Notes: generated from the letters alone by a model not told the origin. A stretch of 11,968 nt of DNA from a bacterium (GCA_947502805.1 CANNBR010000023.1:1-11968), one strand, 5' to 3'. Counted from the stretch's first letter, positions 1 to 8,018 are shown. Program-made: numbers and translations.

Positions 1-18
1 ATTTTTTAAACTTTTTAC

Positions 19-1812
19 TTAGTTTGCAGAACCGGATCCATTACCGCTACTGGCGCCAACAGGGCCAGCAGGAGGAATATTCAAAATGGTAGTACCATTT
101 TTCTTAGTACCCATTGATTCAAAGAATTCTTCGTTAGTTTTGAACTTCTTCATCTTGTCGATCAAGAACTCCATACCTTCAATGACGTTCATATTAGAAA
201 GGAACTTTTGTAGAACCCATGCACGTTTAAGTTCAGCATCAGGAAGCAATAAATCTTCGCGACGCGTACCAGAAACTAAGAGGTCGTACGCAGGATACAC
301 ACGACGATTTGCCAGTTTACGGCTCATGTGCATTTCCATGTTACCAGTACCTTTAAACTCTTCGAAAATAACTTCGTCCATACGAGAGCCAGTTTCAATA
401 AGAGCGGTTGCTACGATAGTTAAAGAACCACCTTCTTCGGTATTACGTGCAGCACCAAAGAAACGTTTTGGACGTTGTAAGGCGTTTGCATCGATACCAC
501 CAGTCAAGATTTTTCCAGAAGCTGGAGCAGTTGTGTTATAAGCACGAGCAAGGCGAGTGATTGAATCGAGCAAGATAACTACATCTTTCTTGGATTCAAC
601 AAGACGTTTAGCTTTTTCCAAAACCAATTCTGCTACTTGTACGTGACGTTCAGCAGATTCATCAAAAGTTGAGCTGATAACTTCAGCATGAGCACCTTTG
701 ACGCAACGCTTCATATCTGCAACTTCTTCAGGACGTTCATCAACCAAGAGTACAATAATGAAAACTTCTGGATGATTACCAATTAAACTTTGTGCAATTT
801 CTTTTAAAAGAACCGTTTTACCTACACGTGGAGGAGCAACGATTAGGCCACGCTGTCCTTTCCCAATAGGGGTAAAGATGTCCATGATGCGAGTAGAGAT
901 AAACGATGCATCATATTCGAGTCTAAATTTTTTGTCAGGATGCATTGGTGAAAGACGATCAAAGAACGGGCGTTCATTAAGCTTGATAGGATCTTCAAAG
1001 TTAACTTTATTTATTTGATCAAGTGCAAAATATTTTTCACCATCTTTTGGCTTACGAATAGTTCCAACGACATTATCACCAGTACGTAATCCCATACGGC
1101 GTACTTGAGAAGGAGAAACATATACATCATCAGGGCTTGAAACATAATCAAATCTGCTTGAGCGCAAGAACCCAAAACCATCAGGTAATCTTTCTAAAAC
1201 CCCTTCAACTGGAATTTCACGATCTGGATCTTTTTGTACTTCAAAAATTTTTACAATGAGATCTTTATGGGAAAGCAAGCTTGCACCAATCATACCAAGA
1301 CGACGAGCATGAATATTCAATTCCTGCATCGAAAGCTCAGAAAGTTGTTCTATAGTAAGAACCTTTAATGGGGACATAAGAGATTGTTTTGGAGCATAAG
1401 GCTGATTGTCTCCACGGCTTTGATATGATGATTGTTGCGCATGGCTTGAAGTACTATGAGGACGTCGACCGGTTGATCTATCCTGACGACTATCACCACC
1501 ATCATTCCTTGAAGATCGATTATCATAACGACCTTCTTGGCGACCTTCTCCATCATTTCTATTTTCTACTCGAGGAGGACGATTAACGCGATTTTCATGA
1601 CGCACTACAGCCTCTCCTCCTTCTTGTTGAGGAGCGCTTGTTACTTGCGGAACATTCGCCGCTTGAGGAGTGCTCGTGTAAGAAGTAGCAGGACTCGTAT
1701 TGGTACGCTTACGATTATAAGTTCTCTTTTTTTCCTTCTGTTGTTGTGGTTGCGTAGAAGCAGAGCCTTCAACAGGAACAGATGTCGGTGTTACCGGTGT
1801 ATCATCTTGCAT
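19..1812 (-). CDS. rho: Transcription termination factor Rho with long disordered N-terminal extension
   Basis: This is the hexameric RNA-dependent ATPase that ends transcription. Seen in the 597 residues: a Gln/Arg/Asn/Ser-rich low-complexity region (about 1-145), the Rho N-terminal helical domain (148-195), the cold-shock-like RNA-binding domain (about 198-270), and the RecA-like ATPase. The ATPase has Walker A APPRVGKT at 326-333, Walker B VVILLD at 411-416, and the LTGGIDANALQRPKRFFGAARN stretch near 436-457 leading to the GTGNMEMHM segment. The family is usually about 420 residues, and the excess lies almost entirely in the N-terminal region. An AGGGAG ribosome site (1822-1827) lies 9 bases before the ATG. 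It is the last gene of rpmA-secF-rho, 132 bases after secF. Identification is certain; the function of the extension is unknown, although such basic tails in other phyla add RNA-binding capacity. Confidence 0.98.
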   Translation of the reverse strand: MQDDTPVTPTSVPVEGSASTQPQQQKEKKRTYNRKRTNTSPATSYTSTPQAANVPQVTSAPQQEGGEAVVRHENRVNRPPRVENRNDGEGRQEGRYDNRSSRNDGGDSRQDRSTGRRPHSTSSHAQQSSYQSRGDNQPYAPKQSLMSPLKVLTIEQLSELSMQELNIHARRLGMIGASLLSHKDLIVKIFEVQKDPDREIPVEGVLERLPDGFGFLRSSRFDYVSSPDDVYVSPSQVRRMGLRTGDNVVGTIRKPKDGEKYFALDQINKVNFEDPIKLNERPFFDRLSPMHPDKKFRLEYDASFISTRIMDIFTPIGKGQRGLIVAPPRVGKTVLLKEIAQSLIGNHPEVFIIVLLVDERPEEVADMKRCVKGAHAEVISSTFDESAERHVQVAELVLEKAKRLVESKKDVVILLDSITRLARAYNTTAPASGKILTGGIDANALQRPKRFFGAARNTEEGGSLTIVATALIETGSRMDEVIFEEFKGTGNMEMHMSRKLANRRVYPAYDLLVSGTRREDLLLPDAELKRAWVLQKFLSNMNVIEGMEFLIDKMKKFKTNEEFFESMGTKKNGTTILNIPPAGPVGASSGNGSGSAN

Positions 1813-1847
1813 TTATGTATATCTCCCTAACAATAGTAGAACGCCCA

Positions 1848-1867
1848 TTACGAATAACTGTTCGTAA
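1848..1867. promoter_or_regulatory. 7-base inverted repeat in the rho leader
   Basis: TTACGAA (1848-1854) and TTCGTAA (1861-1867) form a perfect inverted repeat with a 6-base spacer. It sits between the secF stop and the rho ribosome site, so a transcript entering rho would carry a small hairpin about 36 bases before the start codon. Rho is autoregulated through its leader in several bacteria, but any such role here is a guess. Confidence 0.3.
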
Positions 1868-1944
1868 AACCAAACACTCCACCCATATGAAGACTTTTAG
1901 TTTTTTCAGACACAACTTAAAAATTCAAGAAACTTATAACAGCT

Positions 1945-2826
1945 CTAAATACGGCTACGTAATGCCAACATTACAGGACTTGCAACATAAATAGAGGAAT
2001 AAGTTCCAATTACAATCCCAATTAAGAACGAAAGGGATAACGTATGAAGCGCTTCCCCACCAAACACAAAAAGAGCACCAGCTGCTAAAGTTGTAGCAAA
2101 ACTGGTCATTAAGGTTCTTCTTAATGTTTGATTAATACTTTCATTTACAATGACTTCAATGTCTTTGCCTTTTTCTTTTGCCATATTCTCACGAATACGA
2201 GAAAAAATAATAATCGTATCGTTAATTGAGTAACTCAACATTGCCAAAATGGCGCAAATAACATTAGGAGAAATTTCAAGACCAAAACAAGCAAAAACGG
2301 TCAAAATCGCAATGGCATCATGAAAGATAGCAATCATTGCACCAATACCAAAAGAGAAAGACCAAAAGCGCCATGCAATATACAGAAGCATCAAAAGAAG
2401 ACCAAGCATCAAGGCTATCAATGAGTTTAAGAACAACATTTTACCTGCTGCAGGCCCTACAGTATTTACTTCTTCAATAGTAATCACCGTGTCAGGAAAT
2501 TCTTCTTGAAGGCCACTTTTCATTTTTTCAGCTAACCCAGCAATATCAGGTGTAAAATCTTTTACACGTATAGCTACGTCAGAATTACCAAGTTCACGAA
2601 TAACCGCATCGCCCCACCCTTGTTTAACAAGAGTTGTCTTTAGCTGCTCAGAACCAATTGGGTTACTGAACTTATAAAGAACGCGAGTCCCACCGCTAAA
2701 ATCTACACTGTAAACAAAGCCGCCTCGGTATAAATACCCAGCAACACCAGCTGCTAACAATGCGCATGAAAAAAACGCTGCAAAATAACGGTACTTCAAA
2801 AAATCAATGCGTGTATGTTCAATCAT
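1945..2826 (-). CDS. secF: Protein translocase subunit SecF
   Basis: Membrane subunit that works with SecD to drive late steps of Sec export using the proton gradient. The 293 residues show the SecF layout: TM1 (about 13-32), the VDFSGGTRVLY motif (41-51), a periplasmic domain up to the VGPAAG motif (123-128), then five more membrane segments (about 131-151, 155-180, 185-208, 240-257, 262-288). The family signature YSINDTIIIFSRIREN is at 199-214. Length is normal for a stand-alone SecF. A GGAGAG ribosome site (2832-2837) lies 5 bases from the ATG. It sits 85 bases after rpmA on the same strand and is probably cotranscribed with it. secD, usually the neighbour of secF, is not next to it here. 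Confidence 0.96.
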   Translation of the reverse strand: MIEHTRIDFLKYRYFAAFFSCALLAAGVAGYLYRGGFVYSVDFSGGTRVLYKFSNPIGSEQLKTTLVKQGWGDAVIRELGNSDVAIRVKDFTPDIAGLAEKMKSGLQEEFPDTVITIEEVNTVGPAAGKMLFLNSLIALMLGLLLMLLYIAWRFWSFSFGIGAMIAIFHDAIAILTVFACFGLEISPNVICAILAMLSYSINDTIIIFSRIRENMAKEKGKDIEVIVNESINQTLRRTLMTSFATTLAAGALFVFGGEALHTLSLSFLIGIVIGTYSSIYVASPVMLALRSRI

Positions 2827-2911
2827 CCTTACTCTCCGATGAATACGTAACTTTCACACTGCTCCCTCTTTAAAGGAGCTACTACTTTTATTGTCATACT
2901 TTAAAAATGAA

Positions 2912-3175
2912 CTATTGGCCACTCACAGGATCAATAGACACAAATTTGCGTCCACGTTGACCAAAATGAAATCTTAAAACGCCAACACCTGTTGCAAATA
3001 AAGTATGATCTTTACCTATTCCAACCAATTTACCTGGGTGAATTCGTGTACCACGTTGTCTTACAATAATCTCGCCGCCTGTAACTTCTTGACCTGCAAA
3101 AAGCTTAATACCAAGACGTCTACCCTTACTATCACGACCGTTTTGAGTGGAACCACCCGTTTTACTCGTTGCCAT
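2912..3175 (-). CDS. rpmA: 50S ribosomal protein L27
   Basis: Large-subunit protein whose N-terminal tail reaches the peptidyl-transferase centre. The 87 residues begin MATSKTGGSTQNGRDSKGRR, matching the family start (usually MAHKKGGGSTRNGRDS), followed by LGIKLFAGQEVTGGEIIVRQRGT and the typical C-terminal region. There is no Firmicutes-type cleavable leader, because the Ala after Met is directly at the mature position. AAGGA (3182-3186) lies 6 bases from the ATG. rpmA normally follows rplU (L21), but no rplU is present upstream. It is the first gene of the rpmA-secF-rho unit. Confidence 0.98.
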   Translation of the reverse strand: MATSKTGGSTQNGRDSKGRRLGIKLFAGQEVTGGEIIVRQRGTRIHPGKLVGIGKDHTLFATGVGVLRFHFGQRGRKFVSIDPVSGQ

Positions 3176-3230
3176 CGGAAATCCTTAGATTGTTTAAAAA
3201 ATTGATTTGAAAGTTTTCAAGAAAGTGCTC

Positions 3231-3344
3231 ATAACCTTAAGAAATAATGTTTTTGAGTATGACAACATACTGTTAAATGTCAATACCATCGCCTTTCCCA
3301 TTAGCTTATAAGAGCTTAATTTTCTATAAAATTCTTAAGGTTAT
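3231..3344. repeat. 13-base inverted repeats flanking the rpmA promoter region
   Basis: ATAACCTTAAGAA (3231-3243) recurs inverted as TTCTTAAGGTTAT (3332-3344). The 88 bases between them include the rpmA promoter and a small AGTATG-ACAA-CATACT hairpin that overlaps its -10. The right arm abuts the stop codon of the small upstream gene at 3345. It could be a transcript-end hairpin with a large loop, an operator pair, or a small element. Confidence 0.45.
3256..3283 (-). promoter_or_regulatory. Sigma70-type promoter for rpmA-secF-rho
   Basis: Read on the minus strand, there is a perfect -35 TTGACA (3278-3283), a 16-base spacer, and an extended -10 TGTCATACT ending at 3256. The predicted start near 3249 gives an untranslated leader of about 74 bases before rpmA. 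It is the best promoter match I found on the minus strand of this window and supports separate transcription of rpmA from the upstream polA-thyX unit. Confidence 0.6.
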
Positions 3345-3647
3345 TTAATCCTTACTAAGATATAAAGACCACGTTGCCCAGATCATCTTAAAATATTCAT
3401 CACAACAAAAACTCGCACATTCCCCTAAAGGGATGCAGTCTTTTTGCTCATCGTTTTTTTTTCTTAACTTGTAGCCCATAGCTTTATCTTTATCAGTATC
3501 CTTTTCAGGATAAGTACTATAAAGCTCCTTATTGACCTCATTATCTTGTCGATACACTGCCAATTTCTCACACTCACTGGAAAATGATTGAGTATTTACC
3601 AAAAAAATTGCAGCCAAAAAAATAATTCTCTCTTTTTTCATTATCAT
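3345..3647 (-). CDS. Small secreted Cys-containing protein, unknown family
   Basis: I do not recognise this protein. Seen: a Lys-start signal peptide (MKKERIIFLAAIFLVNTQSF, counting from Met3) with likely cleavage near residue 24. A short charged mature part carries cysteines at 26, 71, 77, 81 and 82 (an adjacent CC pair) and ends in an aromatic-rich tail. Two starts are possible. Met1 at 3647 has AGGGG only 4 bases away, while Met3 at 3641 has it 10 bases away, so Met3 (98 residues) is at least as likely. The gene begins 12 bases after the thyX stop, so it is probably translated from the polA-thyX transcript. Export to the periplasm or beyond is inferred from the signal peptide alone. Confidence 0.7.
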   Translation of the reverse strand: MIMKKERIIFLAAIFLVNTQSFSSECEKLAVYRQDNEVNKELYSTYPEKDTDKDKAMGYKLRKKNDEQKDCIPLGECASFCCDEYFKMIWATWSLYLSKD

Positions 3648-3659
3648 CCATCCCCTGTA

Positions 3660-4430
3660 TTAGTGGTTATCGCCAAGTTGCTCAGTCCATTCTTTAATAG
3701 TATTTGCCCATTCTTCACCGATCAAATATTTTTTCTGCCAAGCGCTCAAGGTAACTGGAAAATGTGGAAGCGCAAGGCGTAACAATGCTTTTGCATAGTC
3801 TCTAATTTCCGACTGCGCTCCATGTGATAGGCGCAATTTCATAAAGTGCATAAGTGAATGCATATTGCAGGTAAAGATAAATTCTGTGTACACACCAACT
3901 GGTAATAATGCTCTAGCTTGCTCTCTACAGACCCCTGCTTCAAGCAACTGCTCATAGGCTTTATAAGAATCATCTACTGTTTTTTTATAAAGCGCCGAAA
4001 GTGATTCATCAAAAAAAGCACCGTTCGAGCTTTGTTTATTTACTGTATCTTGATAACGAAATTCTTTGGGAATATAAAACTCTGTCTTTACCGTTACATA
4101 GCGATAACTGATCTCATTGTATGAGTTCATGCGATGGCGCATCCACTGACGTGCAAGAAAAATAGGAGCTTTTATTCTAAAAGAAAGCTGATTGTGTTCA
4201 AATGGGCTGGTATGATCATGCTCCATTAAAAATCCAATGAGCTTTGAATCTCGGTCGCTTATCGTTGTTGAAACGCGACCATACGAAACACGAGCCGCAT
4301 TGGCAATATCCAAATCAGAACCTGATACTCGTAAAAGTTCAACAGAACTTATGCCATCACTAAGAGGATCACTTTTACCATTTTTTTCACAAAAGGCTGT
4401 TGTCACTTGAGCACTCTTTACTTGTTCCAT
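3660..4430 (-). CDS. thyX: Flavin-dependent thymidylate synthase ThyX
   Basis: Makes dTMP from dUMP using methylene-tetrahydrofolate with FAD/NADPH as reductant, replacing ThyA in lineages that lack it. The start chosen here is the ATG at 4428-4430 (256 residues). It has a good ribosome site 6 bases away and avoids overlapping polA, whereas an in-frame ATG at 4484 would overlap polA by about 38 bases. The ThyX signature RHRMNSYNEISYR is at 98-110 (family RHRxxSxNExSxR). AARVSYG (45-51), HTSPFEH (73-79), CREQARALLPVGVYTEF (168-184) and the C-terminal LRLSHGAQSEIR dUMP-binding stretch (about 200-211) are all intact. Length is typical. It follows polA by 16 bases, so replication and dTMP supply are probably cotranscribed. 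Confidence 0.97.
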   Translation of the reverse strand: MEQVKSAQVTTAFCEKNGKSDPLSDGISSVELLRVSGSDLDIANAARVSYGRVSTTISDRDSKLIGFLMEHDHTSPFEHNQLSFRIKAPIFLARQWMRHRMNSYNEISYRYVTVKTEFYIPKEFRYQDTVNKQSSNGAFFDESLSALYKKTVDDSYKAYEQLLEAGVCREQARALLPVGVYTEFIFTCNMHSLMHFMKLRLSHGAQSEIRDYAKALLRLALPHFPVTLSAWQKKYLIGEEWANTIKEWTEQLGDNH

Positions 4431-4436
4431 AAGGCA

Positions 4437-4442
4437 TCCTTT
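4437..4442 (-). promoter_or_regulatory. thyX ribosome binding site
   Basis: On the minus strand AAAGGA lies 6 bases before the ATG at 4430, between the polA stop (4447) and that ATG. It decides the thyX start in favour of the shorter form and suggests that ribosomes finishing polA could reload here. Confidence 0.8.
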
Positions 4443-4446
4443 CTGT

Positions 4447-7152
4447 TTAACTAACTTCTTTCCAGTTTTTCCCAACTGCAACATTTACCGTTAAAGGAAT
4501 TTCCCATGATACGACATTCTCCAATTCCTGAATAATCATTTTTTGTACTGCATCAACCTGAGATTGTGCAACAGTCAACAAAAGCTCATCGTGAATTTGT
4601 AAAATAAGTGCAGCATCATAGCCCGATTTTTTTAATGCTGCAGAAACTCGTAACATACCAATTTTCATAATCTCTGCCGCGGTTCCTTGTGCAACAGTAT
4701 TAACCGCAATGCGGCATGCTTCTTCATATAAATGTTTATTGCGCTCACGAATACCGGGCACTGGTCTTCTTCTGCCAAATACTGTTTCGGTATAACCAAG
4801 TCGCTTTGTCTTTTCGATAACACTATCCATCCATTCTTTTACTTTTGGATAGCGCTCAAAATAAGCATCTATATATTTTTTTGCATCTTTTAACGAGATG
4901 TCCATGTCTTTAGAAAGACCATAGGGTGTCAAACCATACAAAATACTAAAGTTAATGCGCTTACCAATATTCCGTTCATGCTTTGATAACTCACTTGCAG
5001 GAATACCAAGTAATGCTGATGCTGTTTCTGCGTGAATATCACGCCCTTCTTTAAAGGCGCGAATAAGATTTTCATCTTTACATACATGAGCAAGAATACG
5101 CAGTTCAATTTGTGAATAATCTGCTGATAGAAAAACATGACCCTCTTCAGGATAAAATGCCATACGAACCATGCTCCCTAATCCATCAATTGGAATATTT
5201 TGCATATTTGGGTCAGAGCTTGCTAGTCGTCCTGTTGCAACACGGGTCTGACTGTAGGTGGTATGAATTCGCCCTGTTCGCGGATTAATATATTCAGGTA
5301 ACGCCTCCAGATAGGTATTTTTTAATTTAGAAAGCTCACGATATTGAATTAAAAAACTTGGAATGGGGTGCACCTTTGCAAGCTCCACGAGCACTTCATT
5401 ATCAGTAGCAAATCCGGTTCTTTTAGCGCTCTTTTTTTGCGTCGGTAACTGCAGATATTCAAAAAGCAGTTCTGCTACTTGCTTTGGCGAATTAAGATTA
5501 ATCGATGCATACCGAGGATCAATTAATCCAGTGATAGTTCTGTACAGTTCACCTAATTTTTTTTCGACCGTTTCATGCAATGTCTTTAAGACTTCACGAT
5601 CACAATAAATGCCACGTGCTTCCATCTCAAAAAGAACCTCCACCAGAGGCAATTCAATGTCGTAATACAATGAATTCGCATTTTTTTCTTGCAACAATTT
5701 TTGTAAAGGCTTGTAGAGTTTTAATGTTTGATGTGCATCAGCAGCTGCATACTCAGTTGCTTTATCTAAAGGAACTTCGGAAAAATCTTTATATTTTTGA
5801 TCAAAGACAACACTTTCAAAGGTGAGCATAGGCTCTTGTAAATAATGAGCAGAAAGCTCTTTAAGCGAACTCTTTTGCCATTCATCTTTAACTAATGCTG
5901 CTGCAATAATCGTATCAAAAATAAGACCTTTTTCTCGTATTCCATTTTGATACAACACAAGCTCGTCAAACTTAGCGTGATGTGCAATTTTTTTAATCGC
6001 CTCATCTTCAAACACCGGTTTTAATGCAGTAATAAGTTGTTGACGAGATAACTGTTGTTCATTGGTAACATGCCCACAAGGAATGTAATATGACACCCCT
6101 TCCTGCGTACAGATTGAAATTCCCATGATATTCATTAGTAATGGATTAAGCCCATCCCCTTCTGTATCATAGGCGAACATTCCTGCATTTTTTATTTCTT
6201 TAATTACTGCTTCTAATTGTGCTTGCGTGGTCACCAACTCAAAGCGATATCCTTTATCTTGAGAGCTTTGCGCTGCAGATATTCCTGCACCTGAAGCTGG
6301 CATATCTTTAAGTAAACTTTTAAAATTAAGCTTCTCAAACAGTGATCGCGCATGTACCCATTCTGCATAATCAAAGGCAACATCTTGCACAGTGCTGGTT
6401 ATCAGATAGGTGTGAAGCGTAAACAACCGCTCACTCAAAAAAGCATCTTCTTTGTACCCTTCTAATGATCTTCTGACCCCCGGTTGAGCTACGCGGTGAA
6501 TGTCTTTGTAGATAGCCTGCAATGAATCAAATTGATTTACCAACTCAAGTGCCCGTTTTTCACCAATCCCTTTTACTCCAGGAATGTTATCGGAAGAATC
6601 TCCCAGCAGTGCAAAATAGAAAGCAGTCTTTTTAACAGGAAAGCCCATTTTTTCTTGAAAAGCAGCCTCATTAATAAAAACATCTTTAAAAGAATCATAA
6701 ATCATGACCGACTCTGAAAGCATCTGCCCCATATCTTTATCAGAAGTTACCACTACTACCGTGCCACCTTGAGCCTGCCACCACAATCCAAGCGAATACA
6801 TAAGGTCATCAGCCTCAACTCCTGTTTGTGAAAATTGATGTAACCCAATCATTTGCGCAAATTCTTGTATCAAATCTTTTTGCTCAAATAGATCACTGGG
6901 AGGAGCTTGACGGGTAGCCTTATATTCCTCATAAATTTCATGGCGCTTTGTTTTACCCTTACTATCCCACACCACCACCATATTTTGAGGTGCAAATTTT
7001 TCAACAAGATTTTTGATCATGCGACAAAAACCATAGACCGCCTGGACAGGCTTGCCATCAGCGGTATGAAGAGGTTGTAGCCCATAATAAGCTCGATACA
7101 AAAATGATGATCCATCAATTAAAAAGAGGCTTTTTTTCATATCAAAGCTCAT
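4447..7152 (-). CDS. polA: DNA polymerase I, three-domain form
   Basis: Repair and Okazaki-fragment polymerase of 901 residues. The 5'-nuclease domain (1 to about 290) has LIDGSSFLYRAYYG, EADDL (113-117), TSDKD (136-140) and GDSSDNIPGVKGIGEK (184-199). The 3'-5' exonuclease domain (about 300-490) keeps DTE (329-331), D396, and Y468/D472 in YAAAD, so proofreading looks intact, although the usual exo II Asn is His (HAKFD, 392-396). The polymerase domain has motif A SADYSQIELR (676-685), the O-helix RNIGKRINFSILYG (727-740, Phe at 735) and motif C QIHDELL (852-858). Met1 is chosen because AAAGG (7160-7164) lies just upstream of it; Met5 has no good site. Many bacteria have lost the exonuclease residues, and this one has not. 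Confidence 0.98.
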   Translation of the reverse strand: MSFDMKKSLFLIDGSSFLYRAYYGLQPLHTADGKPVQAVYGFCRMIKNLVEKFAPQNMVVVWDSKGKTKRHEIYEEYKATRQAPPSDLFEQKDLIQEFAQMIGLHQFSQTGVEADDLMYSLGLWWQAQGGTVVVVTSDKDMGQMLSESVMIYDSFKDVFINEAAFQEKMGFPVKKTAFYFALLGDSSDNIPGVKGIGEKRALELVNQFDSLQAIYKDIHRVAQPGVRRSLEGYKEDAFLSERLFTLHTYLITSTVQDVAFDYAEWVHARSLFEKLNFKSLLKDMPASGAGISAAQSSQDKGYRFELVTTQAQLEAVIKEIKNAGMFAYDTEGDGLNPLLMNIMGISICTQEGVSYYIPCGHVTNEQQLSRQQLITALKPVFEDEAIKKIAHHAKFDELVLYQNGIREKGLIFDTIIAAALVKDEWQKSSLKELSAHYLQEPMLTFESVVFDQKYKDFSEVPLDKATEYAAADAHQTLKLYKPLQKLLQEKNANSLYYDIELPLVEVLFEMEARGIYCDREVLKTLHETVEKKLGELYRTITGLIDPRYASINLNSPKQVAELLFEYLQLPTQKKSAKRTGFATDNEVLVELAKVHPIPSFLIQYRELSKLKNTYLEALPEYINPRTGRIHTTYSQTRVATGRLASSDPNMQNIPIDGLGSMVRMAFYPEEGHVFLSADYSQIELRILAHVCKDENLIRAFKEGRDIHAETASALLGIPASELSKHERNIGKRINFSILYGLTPYGLSKDMDISLKDAKKYIDAYFERYPKVKEWMDSVIEKTKRLGYTETVFGRRRPVPGIRERNKHLYEEACRIAVNTVAQGTAAEIMKIGMLRVSAALKKSGYDAALILQIHDELLLTVAQSQVDAVQKMIIQELENVVSWEIPLTVNVAVGKNWKEVS

Positions 7153-7177
7153 AGGGGCACCTTTCTAAAATAAGTTT

Positions 7178-7183
7178 TTTATA
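7178..7183 (-). promoter_or_regulatory. Possible -10 element for polA
   Basis: TATAAA on the minus strand lies 25 bases upstream of the polA ATG and would give a leader of about 19 bases that includes the ribosome site. No convincing -35 is visible 16-18 bases upstream, so this is only a candidate. Confidence 0.3.
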
Positions 7184-7233
7184 GTTTACCGTAGGTGGCA
7201 AAATACACCAGCTAGCCCATTTTCTAAAAAAAC

Positions 7234-7339
7234 TTTAAGCCGAGCGTAAGCTTAGTCATCACAATATCAAAACTCATACTATTGCTTTTGGCCGATCCAG
7301 TCAGTTAATCTGAAGATAGATAGGATGAATAGTTTAGCT
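7234..7339 (+). repeat. 106-base leader repeat, copy 1
   Basis: First of two copies that match at about 98 of 106 positions by hand alignment without gaps. It begins TTTAAGCCGAGCGTAAGCTT and ends AATAGTTTAGCT, and its end lies 65 bases before the ATG of the secreted protein at 7405. It contains the small inverted repeat TAAGC...GCTTA with a 9-base loop. Position and orientation relative to the following gene are the same in both copies, which suggests a promoter and 5' leader that was duplicated with, or recruited to, exported-protein genes. I see no strong consensus promoter inside it. Confidence 0.75.
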
Positions 7340-7404
7340 CATCCAGCCGTCATATATTCACTGCTACGCATTGCAGGCTATGGCGGACTAAAGATGGAGG
7401 TAGA

Positions 7405-7803
7405 ATGAATAATAAAATAATAAAATTACTTATGACAAGCCTTATTGCAATCGCCGGACTTCGCCTACAAGGTCAGGCCGGGAACCGTTATGAATTTGGA
7501 AAAATTTATTCAGAAAAAGAACGCCTTAAAGGTGAAATAGATAACTGTCACACAGAAAAAGAACTTGCTGACTGGCAAGAATATCGTTGTCACTACGGCT
7601 ATTGCGAAGATGATGCACAAAATGATGTACGCAAGGTGCCATCACAACTAGGATGCCTTCACCTTCATGAGCAATGTAGAAACAATGCGTGGATTCCTGT
7701 AATTCGAGATCGAGGTTATTGGGTTGAAGTGACTCAAAAAGACGGAGTATTAGTTTCGGTAGAAACACCGAAACAAGAAATAAAACGGAAACAGAATGAG
7801 TAA
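7405..7803 (+). CDS. Secreted protein with five cysteines, unknown family
   Basis: I do not recognise the family. The 132 residues begin with a signal peptide (MNNKIIKLLMTSLIAIAGLR...), with likely cleavage after the GQA at 23-25. The mature part is hydrophilic, with cysteines at 48, 62, 67, 84 and 91 and aromatic-rich segments (WQEYRCHYGYC, residues 57-67), followed by a Lys/Glu-rich tail. GGAGG (7396-7400) lies 4 bases before the ATG. The clustered Cys suggest a small disulfide-stabilised or metal-binding exported domain. The upstream 106-base leader is shared with the next gene, which has no sequence similarity. No clear terminator follows. Confidence 0.75.
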   Translation: MNNKIIKLLMTSLIAIAGLRLQGQAGNRYEFGKIYSEKERLKGEIDNCHTEKELADWQEYRCHYGYCEDDAQNDVRKVPSQLGCLHLHEQCRNNAWIPVIRDRGYWVEVTQKDGVLVSVETPKQEIKRKQNE

Positions 7804-7841
7804 AAGAGAAACATACTAACTAGTCATGTTTAAAAAAATAG

Positions 7842-7947
7842 TTTAAGCCGAGCGTAAGCTTAGTAATCACAGTATCAAAACTCATACTATTGCTTTTTGC
7901 TGATCCAGTCGGTTAATCTGAAGATAAGTAAGATGAATAGTTTAGCT
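7842..7947 (+). repeat. 106-base leader repeat, copy 2
   Basis: Second copy of the element at 7234-7339, same strand, about 92% identical with substitutions only. It ends 71 bases before the ATG at 8019. Both copies are preceded by a short A-run. Downstream of the matched region the two leaders diverge completely until the purine-rich ribosome sites, so the conserved block has sharp ends. Confidence 0.75.
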
Positions 7948-8018
7948 GTGTTAGCTAAATAAAAGTTATCTTAATAAACCGCTCTTATTTTAGAGAGCTA
8001 AATAGATGGAGACGTAGA

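Noticed and set aside
86..541. Plus-strand open frame of 151 codons opposite rho
   Set aside because: It lies wholly antisense to conserved Rho ATPase sequence, has no ribosome site, and its translation has no domain features.
4431..4484. Longer thyX start at 4484
   Set aside because: It would overlap the polA end by about 38 bases and add residues before the conserved part, while the ATG at 4430 has a good ribosome site.
5363..5825. Plus-strand open frames opposite polA
   Set aside because: They mirror conserved polymerase coding sequence and lack initiation signals.
7809..7831. Hairpin AAACAT...ATGTTT after the 132-residue secreted protein gene as a terminator
   Set aside because: The stem is only 6 base pairs, AT-only apart from one pair, and is followed by A residues rather than T on the plus strand.
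7234..7947. CRISPR-like arrangement of the two 106-base copies
   Set aside because: There are only two long copies separated by a whole gene, with no short regular spacers and no cas genes.
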